The translations under genes and the position numbers were made by a program. DNA of 64,000 nucleotides from DATLZU01 sp035573855 (GTDB lineage Bacteria > Nitrospirota > Nitrospiria > Nitrospirales > Nitrospiraceae): contig DATLZU010000039.1 in the NCBI GenBank assembly GCA_035573855.1, forward strand, positions 40,885-104,884. Reading direction: 5' to 3'. Below the pieces are notes generated by a model. The model ran no database searches, was not told the DNA's origin, and worked only from the letters and a program-made list of their open reading frames with translations. Numbering within the stretch: the first letter of the stretch is position 1; every line of letters starts with the position of its first letter. This document shows, one piece after another, positions 33,988 through 43,404 of the stretch.

Positions 33988-34966
33988 TTTCTCCCTTTTC
34001 CTTTTTTTTCATAGGCTCCATTCCTTGGTGCCCGCCTACCGGCGAACGGATTTCTTCTCGCTGGCGGAAGCAGGTGCAGAGGACGGCTCGTAGGGCTGCA
34101 GCGCCTCAAGAAGAACTCCGTAGCTGGCCACCATGGGCCGCGCGCGAGTGCGCCGCTAAACGACTGGTACCATGCACCGCCGCATCAGCTTGTTTCTTCA
34201 TCACCAATGCCTCGACCGGAGTCGTCCTACATGTCGCAGGGTCCCGCCAGCGACTGCCGCCGGCACAATTCACATGCGTTCAGCTTACGGCACATCACGC
34301 AGGGCAGCGCCGCGCTTCGCATCCGAAGCACGGCGCGCGATCCCGGAGGAAGTCGCCGCCCGGGTCGCCCGCTATTTCCACAAGCATCGAACAGAGGGGG
34401 GTTTGTCGTCACCCGAGCCGGCCGGCGCGCTCGCGCAATTTTCATCCCTTCCGTTCACTCGATGAAGAGAGCCAGTGTTACATGGTCGGTCGGCCGGACC
34501 GCCAATCCGACGCGCCTTCCATGAAATAAATGCCATGCCCAGAAGGCCCCGACGGGCCAGCGACTGGAATGGAACGCCCGGATGCAGTCCAGGCGCGACA
34601 AGGCGATTTCAATTTCGGGCGATCGGTTCCTCTCGCCATTCTTGATGCCTTCCCAATTCCTGATCTTGACACAATTCAGGCTTTCCGTTGATGCGCTGCT
34701 CCCTGGCAGTGCGTGGGGCTCTGGGCCTGAAGCCTGATGAGAGACTGATGGACGCTCCCTCGCAGGATGGCTCCGGTGTCAAAGCCCGCTGCGAGATTCT
34801 CTCCGCGCGCCCTTCGACGCGCATCGGGTGTCCAACATACGCGGGGACGACGAGTCGGTCCTCACCGCGGTCCAGCCTTGCGAATCTTTTCCGCGCCAGC
34901 TCGGTTGAGCAGGCCGTTTGCTCGGCTGGGAACCGAATGCTAGACTTTGTGCAAGGTGAGGGCTGT
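33988..34966. other. About 1 kb without a supportable gene
   Basis: Several overlapping frames are open on both strands, because of high GC, but none has a ribosome site, family resemblance or consistent third-position bias over its length. A minus-strand frame at 34227-34445 contains two CxxC pairs (CVMC, CELC), and a frame through 34680-34460 reads without stops. Either could be a decayed gene. Nothing here is firm enough to annotate. Confidence 0.4.
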
Positions 34967-35338
34967 ATGCCGTCCGTGCTCGTTGTGGACGACGAAGACC
35001 AAATCCGGAGCCTGATCCGGCGGACGCTGGAAGAAGCCGGTTACGAAGTGCACGAAGCCCGAGACGGGAAGGAAGGTCTGTGCCGATACCGCCGTTGCCC
35101 GACTGACCTGGTGATCATGGACATTCTGATGCCCGATCAGGACGGGCTGGAGAGCATCATCTCGCTCCGCCAGGAGTTTCCGTCCTCCAAAATCATCGCC
35201 ATTACTGGCGGGAGCGACATGATCGGGATTTTGAACCATCTGGACGTCGCGCAAATGTTGGGAGCCCGGAGGACGCTGCACAAACCGTTCGACATGCGGG
35301 CGCTTCTCGAAGCGGCTCGAGCCGCATTGCGGCAGTAG
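34967..35338 (+). CDS. Single-domain response regulator (CheY-like)
   Basis: 123 residues. The receiver fold is complete: acidic pocket VVDDEDQ, phospho-acceptor Asp in LVIMDILMPD, the Thr/Ser position in IAITGGSD, and Lys in LHKPFD. There is no output domain, so it must act through partners. No kinase gene lies beside it. ATG 34967 is preceded by AGGTGAGG. Confidence 0.9.
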   Translation: MPSVLVVDDEDQIRSLIRRTLEEAGYEVHEARDGKEGLCRYRRCPTDLVIMDILMPDQDGLESIISLRQEFPSSKIIAITGGSDMIGILNHLDVAQMLGARRTLHKPFDMRALLEAARAALRQ

Positions 35339-35537
35339 CGGCCACCTCTGCACGTCGCCGCTTCCTTCCTCTTGGATCCCGCTTCGCTCGACCGACCGTT
35401 GTTGACTTCGTTCCGCGATCCCTTCACACTGCCAGAGGGAAAAGCGAACAGCGAAGAGTCTAACACGGTCGGCCGCTTGCGACTGGCTGCTCGCCATTCG
35501 TCAAAACCGAACATTCATCACACGACCCCGCTTGGGA

Positions 35538-35954
35538 ATGTGGCTTCTCCGGTTCAACGCCCTACTCGGCAGCCTCGTGGTCGCCATCGGGTTTTGGCTC
35601 ATCTGGGGGGAGTTGCCCTTCGTTTGGACTGCCGTGCTGGCGCTGGCGGCCGCTGGATTCCTGCTGTGGCGCGGTCGAACGAGCAACGAAATCTGGGCGT
35701 GGTCCACGCTGCTGCTGGGCCTTGAAAGCTTGGCGTGGCCGGTCGTGACGATGATTCAGATCCGACTGGTGACGACTGAACCCACGAACGAGCAGATGGG
35801 GGCGATTTTGACAGCGATCCTCTTCGGACTGTTTTCGTCCATTTTCTGGATCACGTTCTCCTACGGCTTGTTTAAGCGAGCGGGAAGCCGCCAGAGTGAT
35901 GGCCGAACGCTCTCCGACGAACCCGGAGATCACCGGAACGTCTGGCCGTCATAG
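35538..35954 (+). CDS. Small integral membrane protein
   Basis: 138 residues with four predicted helices (ALLGSLVVAIGFWLIWG, VWTAVLALAAAGFLLW, STLLLGLESLAWPVVTMI, AILFGLFSSIFWITFSYGLF) and a short hydrophilic C-terminus. The family is not recognised. The start at ATG 35538 is preferred over TTG 35532. It is tail to tail with priA, 20 bases apart. Confidence 0.65.
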   Translation: MWLLRFNALLGSLVVAIGFWLIWGELPFVWTAVLALAAAGFLLWRGRTSNEIWAWSTLLLGLESLAWPVVTMIQIRLVTTEPTNEQMGAILTAILFGLFSSIFWITFSYGLFKRAGSRQSDGRTLSDEPGDHRNVWPS

Positions 35955-35974
35955 TGTGGAAAGACGGTCACCCT

Positions 35975-38341
35975 TCATAGCATGTCCACCGGATCGACAT
36001 CCACCTCGAATTTCAGATCCTTGGACGGCTGTTTTCCTTCCATCTGCTCGAGCGTCGCGGCGACGAGCGCGCGGGCAACCTCGCGATCGGTCGACTTCAC
36101 CAGCAGTTGCCAGCGATGCCGCCCGCGGACCTTGGCAACCGGCGCGGGAACCGGACCCAGCACGCTCACTCCGTCGGTCTGTGCGTGAACGCTCGTCAGG
36201 CCTACAGTCGCCGTGCCGGGACCGGACTGCCACCCCACCCGCCGCGCCTGCTCTTTCAACAACTCCGCCCACCGAACCGCCGAGTCCTCCGCCCGGTCGG
36301 CGTTCCTGCCGGAGACTCTCAAACTGATGAGATGGCAAAATGGCGGATAGCCGAGGGCCTTCCGCATGGCCAGCTCCACCTCGCGGAACGTCTGGAAATC
36401 GCGATTGACAACCGCGGCAACCGCGTGGTGTGTTGGCATATACGTCTGCAGCACCACTTGGCCGCCGGCATCGTCTGGTCGTGCCAATGCCACCGCATCC
36501 AGCAACGCGTGATAGGTCCGTTCGGCGGCCCGAAAGTCCGGGAGGTGCAATCCGGCATCCGCGTACGGCACACCAACGAATCCAAACGGGGGAAGCGGCC
36601 CGACCTGGAACAGCAACTGCGTTCCGATGATCACATCTAACTCTCCGGCTCCCAGCAAGCGACGGACCGCGTCCTCCTGCGAGGCATGCCGGATCACGTC
36701 GCGGTCGAGTCGCGCGATCCTGGCCTTTGGGAAGACGCGCCGGACCTCATCCTCTAATCGTTCGGTACCGAACCCGATCGGCTCCAGTTTCGCCGCCCGG
36801 CAGGCAGGGCAGGTGTCGGGAAGCGCTATGGACGCCCCACAGTACTGGCAGATCAGGCGGCCGATCCGGCGATAATACACGAGGGCGACACTGCAGTCAG
36901 CGCACCGCGGGACGTTTCCGCACTCGTGGCAAGTGAGAGCCCGGGCATACCCTTTGCGGTTGAGAAAGAGCGCCGCGCCGCGCCGCTGATCTAGCGCGCG
37001 GTCGATCCCCTCAATCATCGGCGGCGACAGCAAGGTGCCGAACGGATACGTCCGGAGGTCGACCAGTTCCACCTTCGGCTGACCTGGAGCTTCGGGTCCG
37101 AGGTAGATTGCGACTCCATCGCGTTCAATCGCTTGCAAGGTTTCCAACGATGGATGGAAGGAACCGAGCACGAGCACCGCGCGATTCCGGTCGGCGCGGA
37201 GCCACGCTACGTCCCGCGCATGGTAGCGGGGTTCCTGTTCCTCCTTTAGTGAAGGATCGTCTTCTCCATCGATCCAGATCAGCCCCAGGGACGAGACCGG
37301 CGCGAAGACCGCCGACCGCGTGCCGATCACGACGCGCGCCGAGCCTTCGCGCATTCTCCGCCATCCCTCGGTTCGAACCGCCGCAGGCAGCCCGCTGTGG
37401 ACCAGAACGACCCGGTCCCCCCAGCGAGACCTAGCCTGATATGCGAGCCGCCGGGCCCGAAGCACCTCCCCCGTGATCACCAGGATCGTCTGCTCACGCG
37501 CCAGCACCGTTTCCGCGACCCCCATCAGAGAAGCGAGGCGGTGTTCCGGGGGCCCGTGGAGCAGGATCGCCGAATGTCGGGAGAAATCGCACGACCTGAT
37601 CAGTTGATCGAGCCGCGCGGACGCGTCCGGCGAGAGAACCGGTGGCTGGAATCTCGCATCAATCAACCACGAATCAAGATCATCCCTCATGTGCGCCGTG
37701 GCCGCCCGTCGCCCGGTCCTCACTCCCGACTCAGGCTGCTCGGCGGCTTCCAGGCAATGCACCCAGCCCTCTCGCACGACTTTCCTCAACACCCGCCCAA
37801 ACGACGTCCCTACAGCTTTGCGCAGCGAGGTCTCGGTCAAGCCTTTCGCTCGTCGGGCGAGCCGACGCAAGAGTTCCTGCTCAGCGGCAGAGAGGTGTTC
37901 TCCGCCGTTCAGCGCCCAACATCCGGCTTCGGTCAGCCCGTACCTGACCTTTCGGCGCCCTGGATAAGTCGGGGGCGCCACCAACCTGACACACTGGCCC
38001 CAGGGCGCGAGATAGCGCTCCGCGACCAGGCGGGATAATTCCAGCAACTCAGGACCGAGTTCAGAGCCTTTGTCCTGGTCTAGCAGTGATTGGATCTCGC
38101 GGAGCCGTTTCGACGCGGACTCCGCCGGCGGCCGGTCGGCCACCGCAACCACGACGCCTTGCAGGAAGCTACGCCCGAAGGGCACGAGCACTCGACTCCC
38201 CGCCTGGGTACGGTGCCGTAGGTGGGCCGGAATGAGATAGGTGAAGGTCCGAGCCAGGTGCCGAGAGATGACGACGTCCGCATAGAGAGGTGGACCGGGA
38301 ACTGATGTTTCCGGCTGCAGAGCGAACACACCGTCAGGCAT
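35975..38341 (-). CDS. priA: PriA-like primosomal protein with decayed helicase motifs
   Basis: 788 residues. The N-terminal 3'-DNA-end-binding domain, the Cys-rich zinc module (CHECGNVPRCADC and CQYCG...CPAC) and the C-terminal domain clearly identify PriA. The helicase motifs are degraded. The Walker A region reads LLHGPPEHRLASL with no GKT. DEEH is replaced by DGEDD. GSATP-like motif III reads GSFHPS. Motif V GTQ is followed by LLFQVG rather than MIAKGHHF. The motif VI arginines (QVAGRAGR) are replaced by DAVALARPDD. Actinobacterial PriA proteins are similarly inactive. It may restart replication without unwinding. A TTG at 38365 is an alternative start. Confidence 0.85.
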   Translation of the reverse strand: MPDGVFALQPETSVPGPPLYADVVISRHLARTFTYLIPAHLRHRTQAGSRVLVPFGRSFLQGVVVAVADRPPAESASKRLREIQSLLDQDKGSELGPELLELSRLVAERYLAPWGQCVRLVAPPTYPGRRKVRYGLTEAGCWALNGGEHLSAAEQELLRRLARRAKGLTETSLRKAVGTSFGRVLRKVVREGWVHCLEAAEQPESGVRTGRRAATAHMRDDLDSWLIDARFQPPVLSPDASARLDQLIRSCDFSRHSAILLHGPPEHRLASLMGVAETVLAREQTILVITGEVLRARRLAYQARSRWGDRVVLVHSGLPAAVRTEGWRRMREGSARVVIGTRSAVFAPVSSLGLIWIDGEDDPSLKEEQEPRYHARDVAWLRADRNRAVLVLGSFHPSLETLQAIERDGVAIYLGPEAPGQPKVELVDLRTYPFGTLLSPPMIEGIDRALDQRRGAALFLNRKGYARALTCHECGNVPRCADCSVALVYYRRIGRLICQYCGASIALPDTCPACRAAKLEPIGFGTERLEDEVRRVFPKARIARLDRDVIRHASQEDAVRRLLGAGELDVIIGTQLLFQVGPLPPFGFVGVPYADAGLHLPDFRAAERTYHALLDAVALARPDDAGGQVVLQTYMPTHHAVAAVVNRDFQTFREVELAMRKALGYPPFCHLISLRVSGRNADRAEDSAVRWAELLKEQARRVGWQSGPGTATVGLTSVHAQTDGVSVLGPVPAPVAKVRGRHRWQLLVKSTDREVARALVAATLEQMEGKQPSKDLKFEVDVDPVDML

Positions 38342-38463
38342 GCGGCATTCTAACAGGCTCTTCAAATGGGGAACAATGTAATGTAAGGAACACGGGACAA
38401 GGCGTGTGGCGAAGCGGTTGGTAAATTAAAAAATGGACAATACCCGGAGCGGCGACGGCGCTG

Positions 38464-38490
38464 ACAAGAACGGAGGGAGAAGCCTCCGGA
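38464..38490 (-). terminator. Rho-independent-like terminator of the OmpA-family gene
   Basis: On the minus strand CGGAGG pairs with CCTCCG (6-base loop) and is followed by TTCTTGT. It lies directly after the stop at 38491. Confidence 0.45.
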
Positions 38491-40059
38491 CTACGGTTGA
38501 GGCAGCGCGAGGTCAGACGGCTGATCAGCCTGAGGTGCAGGAGCATCCGAGGTCGGTGGAATAGTCACGTCGGAGCCGCCCGTCTCTCCAGCCGAAGCGG
38601 CTTGCCCAGGCTGTGGAGCGGCCAAATCATCGAGAGGCTGGCTGCTCGGCGGCGCGGCCGAGGGGTCGGAACCCAACGGCGTGGGTCCCAGACGGGAGAA
38701 ACTATGCCCCGCTTCGCCAGTCGCCGACTGCACCGGCGCACGCAGCGGTTCCTTTCGAGAGGATTCCGACGAATAGAGAACGATTTCGATGCGGCGATTC
38801 TTCCGCCGGCCTTCTTCGGTGACATTGCTTGCGACCGGCCTGGTGTCGCCGTACCCGACTGCCGAGAGCTGGGCCGAATCGATACCGCCCTTTTCGATCA
38901 AGTACCGCACGACGAAGGAGGCCCGCGCCTTGGACAGTTCCCAATTGGTCGGATACTTGGCTTTGAGCGAGGGACCGATCTCCACATTATCCGCATGACC
39001 CTCGACTCGAATGTGCTTGTCGGTCACGGTCTTGAGATAGTCGGCGATCTGCTCGAGGATCTTCATTCCGCCTGGCTTGACCGCGACTTCTCCCGATTCA
39101 TATTCCAATTGATCTACGAGTTCATCCAGGTTGATCAACATGCGGCGGCCAACCTGCTGGAACTGAATCTTGTCTCTTCCGGCAGCAGGAACCGATTCGT
39201 CGGGCCTCCTCGCCTCCTCAACCATCGGGTCTGGTTGCGGCCGTTCCGGAAGCAGCAGACCTTCGGCAGGCCCGCCGACGTCGGAACCCTTCCACCGGAA
39301 GCGATCGCCTCGCAGAATGGGCGCAGTGGCCCGCGTCAACAAACCCGCCGCAGTGCCGTCTTCGAGCGCCAGGACTTTTACTTCTCCTAGGGTTCGCCGC
39401 GGAAGTCCCGAGCCGGTTCGGAAGACTTCGAGCCGGTCTCCGACCCTGAGCCCGTCAAGTCGCCCCTTGTCCAGGTAGACCAAGTTCCGTTGACCGATTA
39501 AGAACTGATTCGTCTGGACTTCGACAATCATGCCCTCGATCTCGCCGAAACCGCTGGCCCCCTGGGCCGCCTCTTCCTGAACCGGCGGGACGAATCGCAT
39601 GACCCCGTCGCCGGGTGAGATGGCCGCATACGGACGGATAACGTGAGCCGTGATGAGCTCATGGTCGACTTGAACGACTCGGACCACTCCCAATATGTTG
39701 GTCAGAAACCCCAGGTAGCGGCCATTCGCCGGATGAAAGACCTTTCGGACACGCCTGTACACGGTGTACAGGTCGCCGACCATCGCTTCACCGGGGCTGG
39801 TCAACCGCAAATAGACGGTATCGCTTCCCCCGACGAGCATTCGGTTTCCGGTTGTCTGGTTGTCTCCGGTCAGCGAGTTGACGACCCCGTCCAAGGGAGT
39901 CGTTTCGCGAATATACCCGGCGGAAAACCGCAGGGCAGCCTCCCCGAGCCTGACGCTCTGGGCATCCTGAGCCTGCGCTTGGGCCTGGGTATTGAGCGAT
40001 CCGCCGAGGACCATGCAGATTAGAAGAGCCGACAGAATTCCGGACGGCGGTATGCGCAT
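38491..40059 (-). CDS. OmpA-domain envelope protein
   Basis: 522 residues from ATG 40059. A signal peptide (SALLICMVLGGSLNTQAQA) precedes a 280-residue region with beta-rich, LysM- or SH3-like strands (VGDLYTVYRRVRKV, LIGQRNLVYLDKGRLDGL). An OmpA/MotB peptidoglycan-binding domain follows at about 325-440 (VEGHADNVEIGP, NWELSKARASFVVRYLIE, NRRIEIVLY). The last 80 residues are Pro/Ser/Ala-rich and disordered. It probably tethers the outer membrane to the wall. A terminator-like hairpin follows. Confidence 0.87.
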   Translation of the reverse strand: MRIPPSGILSALLICMVLGGSLNTQAQAQAQDAQSVRLGEAALRFSAGYIRETTPLDGVVNSLTGDNQTTGNRMLVGGSDTVYLRLTSPGEAMVGDLYTVYRRVRKVFHPANGRYLGFLTNILGVVRVVQVDHELITAHVIRPYAAISPGDGVMRFVPPVQEEAAQGASGFGEIEGMIVEVQTNQFLIGQRNLVYLDKGRLDGLRVGDRLEVFRTGSGLPRRTLGEVKVLALEDGTAAGLLTRATAPILRGDRFRWKGSDVGGPAEGLLLPERPQPDPMVEEARRPDESVPAAGRDKIQFQQVGRRMLINLDELVDQLEYESGEVAVKPGGMKILEQIADYLKTVTDKHIRVEGHADNVEIGPSLKAKYPTNWELSKARASFVVRYLIEKGGIDSAQLSAVGYGDTRPVASNVTEEGRRKNRRIEIVLYSSESSRKEPLRAPVQSATGEAGHSFSRLGPTPLGSDPSAAPPSSQPLDDLAAPQPGQAASAGETGGSDVTIPPTSDAPAPQADQPSDLALPQP

Positions 40060-40161
40060 CGGGGTCGTTCCAGATGTTGACTTGCCAACCATAGCAAACC
40101 ATACTGGGTTGTCAAGCGATTTCAGGGCCTTGAGCGGACGTTGCCGTAGGAGTTTGTCCCC

Positions 40162-40353
40162 ATGCCAAATCGATCCCGACCGCTCGAGCGGAAAAGCCAA
40201 GGTCCCGCTTCGCCGGGCCGTCGCCGAATCGACATCCAAATTCACCGCAGGAAGAAGATCAACGCGCTGTCCCCGCTTGAGATCGAATGGGATGTGCGGT
40301 CCGGCAATCCTCCTTCGGGACTGCGTATGGCTTCGGACAAGATGAAGCCGTAA
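40162..40353 (+). CDS. Possible small basic protein
   Basis: 63 residues, with ATG 40162 preceded by AGGAG at 11 bases. It is Arg/Lys/Pro-rich, with GC-biased third positions and a coherent ending (NALSPLEIEWDVRSGNPPSG). No family is recognised. It sits in the divergent space between the OmpA-type gene and nuoA, so it could also be chance. Confidence 0.4.
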   Translation: MPNRSRPLERKSQGPASPGRRRIDIQIHRRKKINALSPLEIEWDVRSGNPPSGLRMASDKMKP

Positions 40354-40478
40354 CGGTTAGGGTGCGTGCCTCTCCGATCCTTTCCGATTTTGATCGCCGG
40401 CACTCGCACCCAGTGCGGCCGCTACGTTGAGACTCCAGGTAGGGCTTTCGGAGGGCCTGCGCTAGGTCCTTTGTTCGC

Positions 40479-40508
40479 TTGCTATTGCAATTCGGCGGGG
40501 TCTAAGAT
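40479..40508 (+). promoter_or_regulatory. Candidate promoter of the complex I operon
   Basis: TTGCTA (40479-40484) and TAAGAT (40503-40508), 18-base spacer, about 47 bases before nuoA. A weak match, offered only because of its position. Confidence 0.3.
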
Positions 40509-40554
40509 TTCCAATAGTCTTTTCAAGTCAAGGTCTTGAGCGAGAGCGGGGTGT

Positions 40555-40938
40555 ATGACCGGTACTGAGCTTCTGCTGGATTACCTCACACGCTATTTTC
40601 CGGTTCTTCTGTTTATCGCGATCGCGCTGGCCTTTGGCGTTGTCACCCTTCTGGTGAGTTATCTGGTCCAGCCGAAATACCCGGAACCGGAGAAGCTCAG
40701 CCCGTACGAGTGCGGCAGTGAACCGTTTTCCGACGCGCGCATGCCGTTTCCGGTTCGCTATTACATCTTCGCAATGCTCTTCGTCATTTTCGACATCGAG
40801 GTCATCTTCCTGTACCCCTGGGCCGTGGTGTTCGATAAGATCGGATTGATCGGGCTGATCGAGATGTTGATCTTCATCGGCTTGTTTCTGGTCGCGTATG
40901 TCTATGCGTGGAGAAAAGGAGCGTTGGAGTGGGACTGA
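40555..40938 (+). CDS. nuoA: NADH:quinone oxidoreductase subunit A
   Basis: 127 residues with three membrane helices. The conserved loop after TM1, KYPEPEKLSPYECGSEPFSD (Cys39-loop region of NuoA), and the acidic segment FVIFDIEVIFLYPWAV in TM2 are diagnostic. NuoA borders the quinone site with NuoD and NuoB. It is the first gene of a 12-gene operon, nuoABCDGIJKLMMN. nuoB begins 29 bases downstream. Confidence 0.97.
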   Translation: MTGTELLLDYLTRYFPVLLFIAIALAFGVVTLLVSYLVQPKYPEPEKLSPYECGSEPFSDARMPFPVRYYIFAMLFVIFDIEVIFLYPWAVVFDKIGLIGLIEMLIFIGLFLVAYVYAWRKGALEWD

Positions 40939-40967
40939 GCGGGTGAGTACGAAAGGGACGGAAACGA

Positions 40968-41483
40968 ATGGGACTGATTCAGATTGGTCGGCACGAAAAG
41001 GACGGCCACCCCGACGTCATCACGACGACGGTCGAGAAAGCGGTGAACTGGGCGCGGAAGGGCTCCCTTTGGCCCTTGACGTTCGGCCTCGCGTGCTGCG
41101 CCATTGAAATGATCGCCGCCGTCTCCTCGCGCTACGACATGGACCGTTACGGGGCCGGTGTCTTTCGGGCGTCGCCGCGCCAATCCGACCTCATGATCGT
41201 GGCCGGCACTGTGTGTCGTCGTATGGCGCCGGTCATCCGTAAGATCTACGATCAAATGCCGGAACCCAAGTATGTCATCGCAATGGGATCCTGTGCCACA
41301 TCCGGCAATATCTACGACAGCTACAGCGTGGTCCAGGGGGTGGACCGATTCGTGCCGGTGGACATCTACGTCCCCGGCTGCCCGCCGACTCCCGAAGCGC
41401 TGTTCGACGGCATTCTCAAGTTGCAAGAGCGCATCATGCAACGGCGGGTGTTTACGAAGCAACCGGAACAGGTCAAAACATAA
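40968..41483 (+). CDS. nuoB: NADH:quinone oxidoreductase subunit B (cluster N2)
   Basis: 171 residues. The tandem Cys43-Cys44 (GLACCAIEM), the Cys of MGSCATSGN and the Cys of PGCPP ligate the N2 iron-sulfur cluster that passes electrons to quinone. The segment GTVCRRMAPVIRKIYDQMPE matches the family, except for a Cys where T/S is usual. NuoB assembles with NuoD and NuoI in the Q-module. Confidence 0.97.
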   Translation: MGLIQIGRHEKDGHPDVITTTVEKAVNWARKGSLWPLTFGLACCAIEMIAAVSSRYDMDRYGAGVFRASPRQSDLMIVAGTVCRRMAPVIRKIYDQMPEPKYVIAMGSCATSGNIYDSYSVVQGVDRFVPVDIYVPGCPPTPEALFDGILKLQERIMQRRVFTKQPEQVKT

Positions 41484-41486
41484 CAC

Positions 41487-41978
41487 GTGCATCCTCTGGC
41501 GCAAAGAATCCAGGCCGCATTTCCGGACGGTTTCGTGAAAGCCGTCGAGTGGCGGGGGGATCTGGCCGTCACCGTCAAGCGGGAGGCCTTGCATCAAGTG
41601 GCGCAATTCCTCCACGACGATCCGGCGATGGATTTCGATTATATCGTCCACGTCAGTTCGGTCGACTGGCCGGATGACGAGGAGCGCTTCGAGGTGGTCT
41701 ACGAGTTCTATTCGCTGAGGAAACGCCATCGGATCAGGTTGAAGACGCGGGTGCCCGAGTCGGATTGTGTTGTAGACTCGCTGACCGACATCTGGAAGGG
41801 CGCTGACTTCATGGAACGCGAGGTCTACGACATGATGGGGATCCGGTTCAGGAACCATCCCGATCTTCGTCGGATCCTCTTGCCGGACGATTACCCAGAA
41901 GGGTATCCGCTCAGGAAAGACTTCCCCTTGCGCGGCAAGGGGTGGCGTGACACGTTCGAATTTCTGAATGAAACCTAG
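41487..41978 (+). CDS. nuoC: NADH:quinone oxidoreductase subunit C
   Basis: 163 residues from GTG 41487, three bases after the nuoB stop. The C-terminal signature ADFMEREVYDMMGIRFRNHPDLRRILLPDDYPEG-type segment (about 110-145) is typical of the 30-kDa subunit. NuoC packs beside NuoD in the peripheral arm. It is a separate gene rather than a NuoCD fusion. Confidence 0.96.
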   Translation: MHPLAQRIQAAFPDGFVKAVEWRGDLAVTVKREALHQVAQFLHDDPAMDFDYIVHVSSVDWPDDEERFEVVYEFYSLRKRHRIRLKTRVPESDCVVDSLTDIWKGADFMEREVYDMMGIRFRNHPDLRRILLPDDYPEGYPLRKDFPLRGKGWRDTFEFLNET

Positions 41979-41981
41979 CGA

Positions 41982-43286
41982 ATGGCGAACGGCATCGAGC
42001 TATTCGCTCCCAGCTATCGGCTGCTTCGTTACGAAACGAAGATGAAACTCGAAGATCAACGGACAACGGTTTATAAGGTCGATCCCGAACATCCGGAGAG
42101 CGCGACGCTTCCCACACTTCGGACGGAAGAACTGCTTTTGAACATGGGGCCTCAGCACCCCAGCACGCACGGCGTGTTAAAAGTGATTCTGGAGTTGGAA
42201 GGAGAGCGGATCGTCAAGTCGACGCCGGTCATGGGATTCCTGCACCGGGGAGTCGAAAAACTGGCCGAGCATGGAACCTACCATCAATTCATTCCCCACA
42301 CCGACCGGCTCGATTACGTCTGCGCCATGTACAACAATTTCGCCTACTGCCGGGCAGTCGAAAAGTTGATGAACATCACCGTCCCAGAACGGGCCGAGTA
42401 TTTGCGCACCATCGTGGCAGAAGTCCAACGGATCATCGGCCATCAGTTCTGGCTCGGCACGCAGGCGCTCGACATCGGCGCCATGACCGTCTTCTTCTAT
42501 TGTTTCCGCGATCGCGAGATCCTGCTGGACTGGTTCGACGAGTTATGCGGGGCCAGACTGACCACGAGTTGGTATCGCATCGGCGGGGTGGAGCGCGATT
42601 TCACCCCCTCGCTCATCGACAAGCTTCGCAAGTTCTTGGATTATTTTCCGCCCAAGATTGACGAGTACGTCGTGTTCCTGGAAAAAAACCGTATCTGGCT
42701 CGCGCGCACCAAAGGTGTGGCGGTGATCTCGGCCGAGGACGCGGTGAATTTCGGGCTCAGTGGTCCGACGCTCCGCGGGTCCGGCGTGGATTACGACCTG
42801 CGGAAATACGAACCCTATGCCGCGTATCCCCGCTGCGAGTTCAGTGTTCCGGTCGGCAAGAACGGCGATACGTACGACCGGTACTGGATCCGCATCCGAG
42901 AGATGTACGAAAGCGTCAAAATCATTCGGCAGTGTCTTGACCAAATGCCCGAAGGGCCGATCATGGCTGATGTGCCGAGCGTGACGCTGCCCCCAAAGAA
43001 CCGGGTCTTCACCAATCTCGAGTCTATGATCCAGCAATTTAAGCTCTTCTCGCAGGGGTTCAATGCCCCTCCGGGCGAAATCTATTGCGGCACGGAGGCC
43101 CACAAGGGCGAGTTGGGCTTCTACATTGTGAGCACAGGCGGGGGGAAACCCTATCGCCTCAAAATTCGTGCCCCCTCGTTCATCCACATGGGTGCGTTCG
43201 ATCACATGTCGCGCGGTTACATGATCGCGGACGCGGTGACGATCTTCGGGACCTACGACATCGTCATGGGGGAATGCGATAGATAA
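41982..43286 (+). CDS. nuoD: NADH:quinone oxidoreductase subunit D
   Basis: 434 residues. MGPQHPSTHGVLKVILELEG is the N-terminal quinone-site loop with its conserved His. GFLHRGVEKL and the end IFGTYDIVMGECDR are equally typical. Together with NuoB it forms the quinone pocket. The first 40 residues before LRTEELLLNMGPQ are longer than usual, and an in-frame ATG at 42042 could be an alternative start. It is followed by a 118-base gap where nuoE and nuoF would normally lie. Confidence 0.95.
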   Translation: MANGIELFAPSYRLLRYETKMKLEDQRTTVYKVDPEHPESATLPTLRTEELLLNMGPQHPSTHGVLKVILELEGERIVKSTPVMGFLHRGVEKLAEHGTYHQFIPHTDRLDYVCAMYNNFAYCRAVEKLMNITVPERAEYLRTIVAEVQRIIGHQFWLGTQALDIGAMTVFFYCFRDREILLDWFDELCGARLTTSWYRIGGVERDFTPSLIDKLRKFLDYFPPKIDEYVVFLEKNRIWLARTKGVAVISAEDAVNFGLSGPTLRGSGVDYDLRKYEPYAAYPRCEFSVPVGKNGDTYDRYWIRIREMYESVKIIRQCLDQMPEGPIMADVPSVTLPPKNRVFTNLESMIQQFKLFSQGFNAPPGEIYCGTEAHKGELGFYIVSTGGGKPYRLKIRAPSFIHMGAFDHMSRGYMIADAVTIFGTYDIVMGECDR

Positions 43287-43404
43287 GAAAACACATCACT
43301 GGTCAACCGTTATTCGCCTCTCGGGCAATGAGAGCTCCGCAAATCTCTTTTCGCCGTGGATGAATGAAATGACTGGTGACGATTGACGCCTGACGGAGAG
43401 CGCT

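Noticed and set aside
34172..34465. 97-codon + strand frame (and alternatives in the other frames)
   Set aside because: No ribosome site and no family resemblance; competing frames are equally open.
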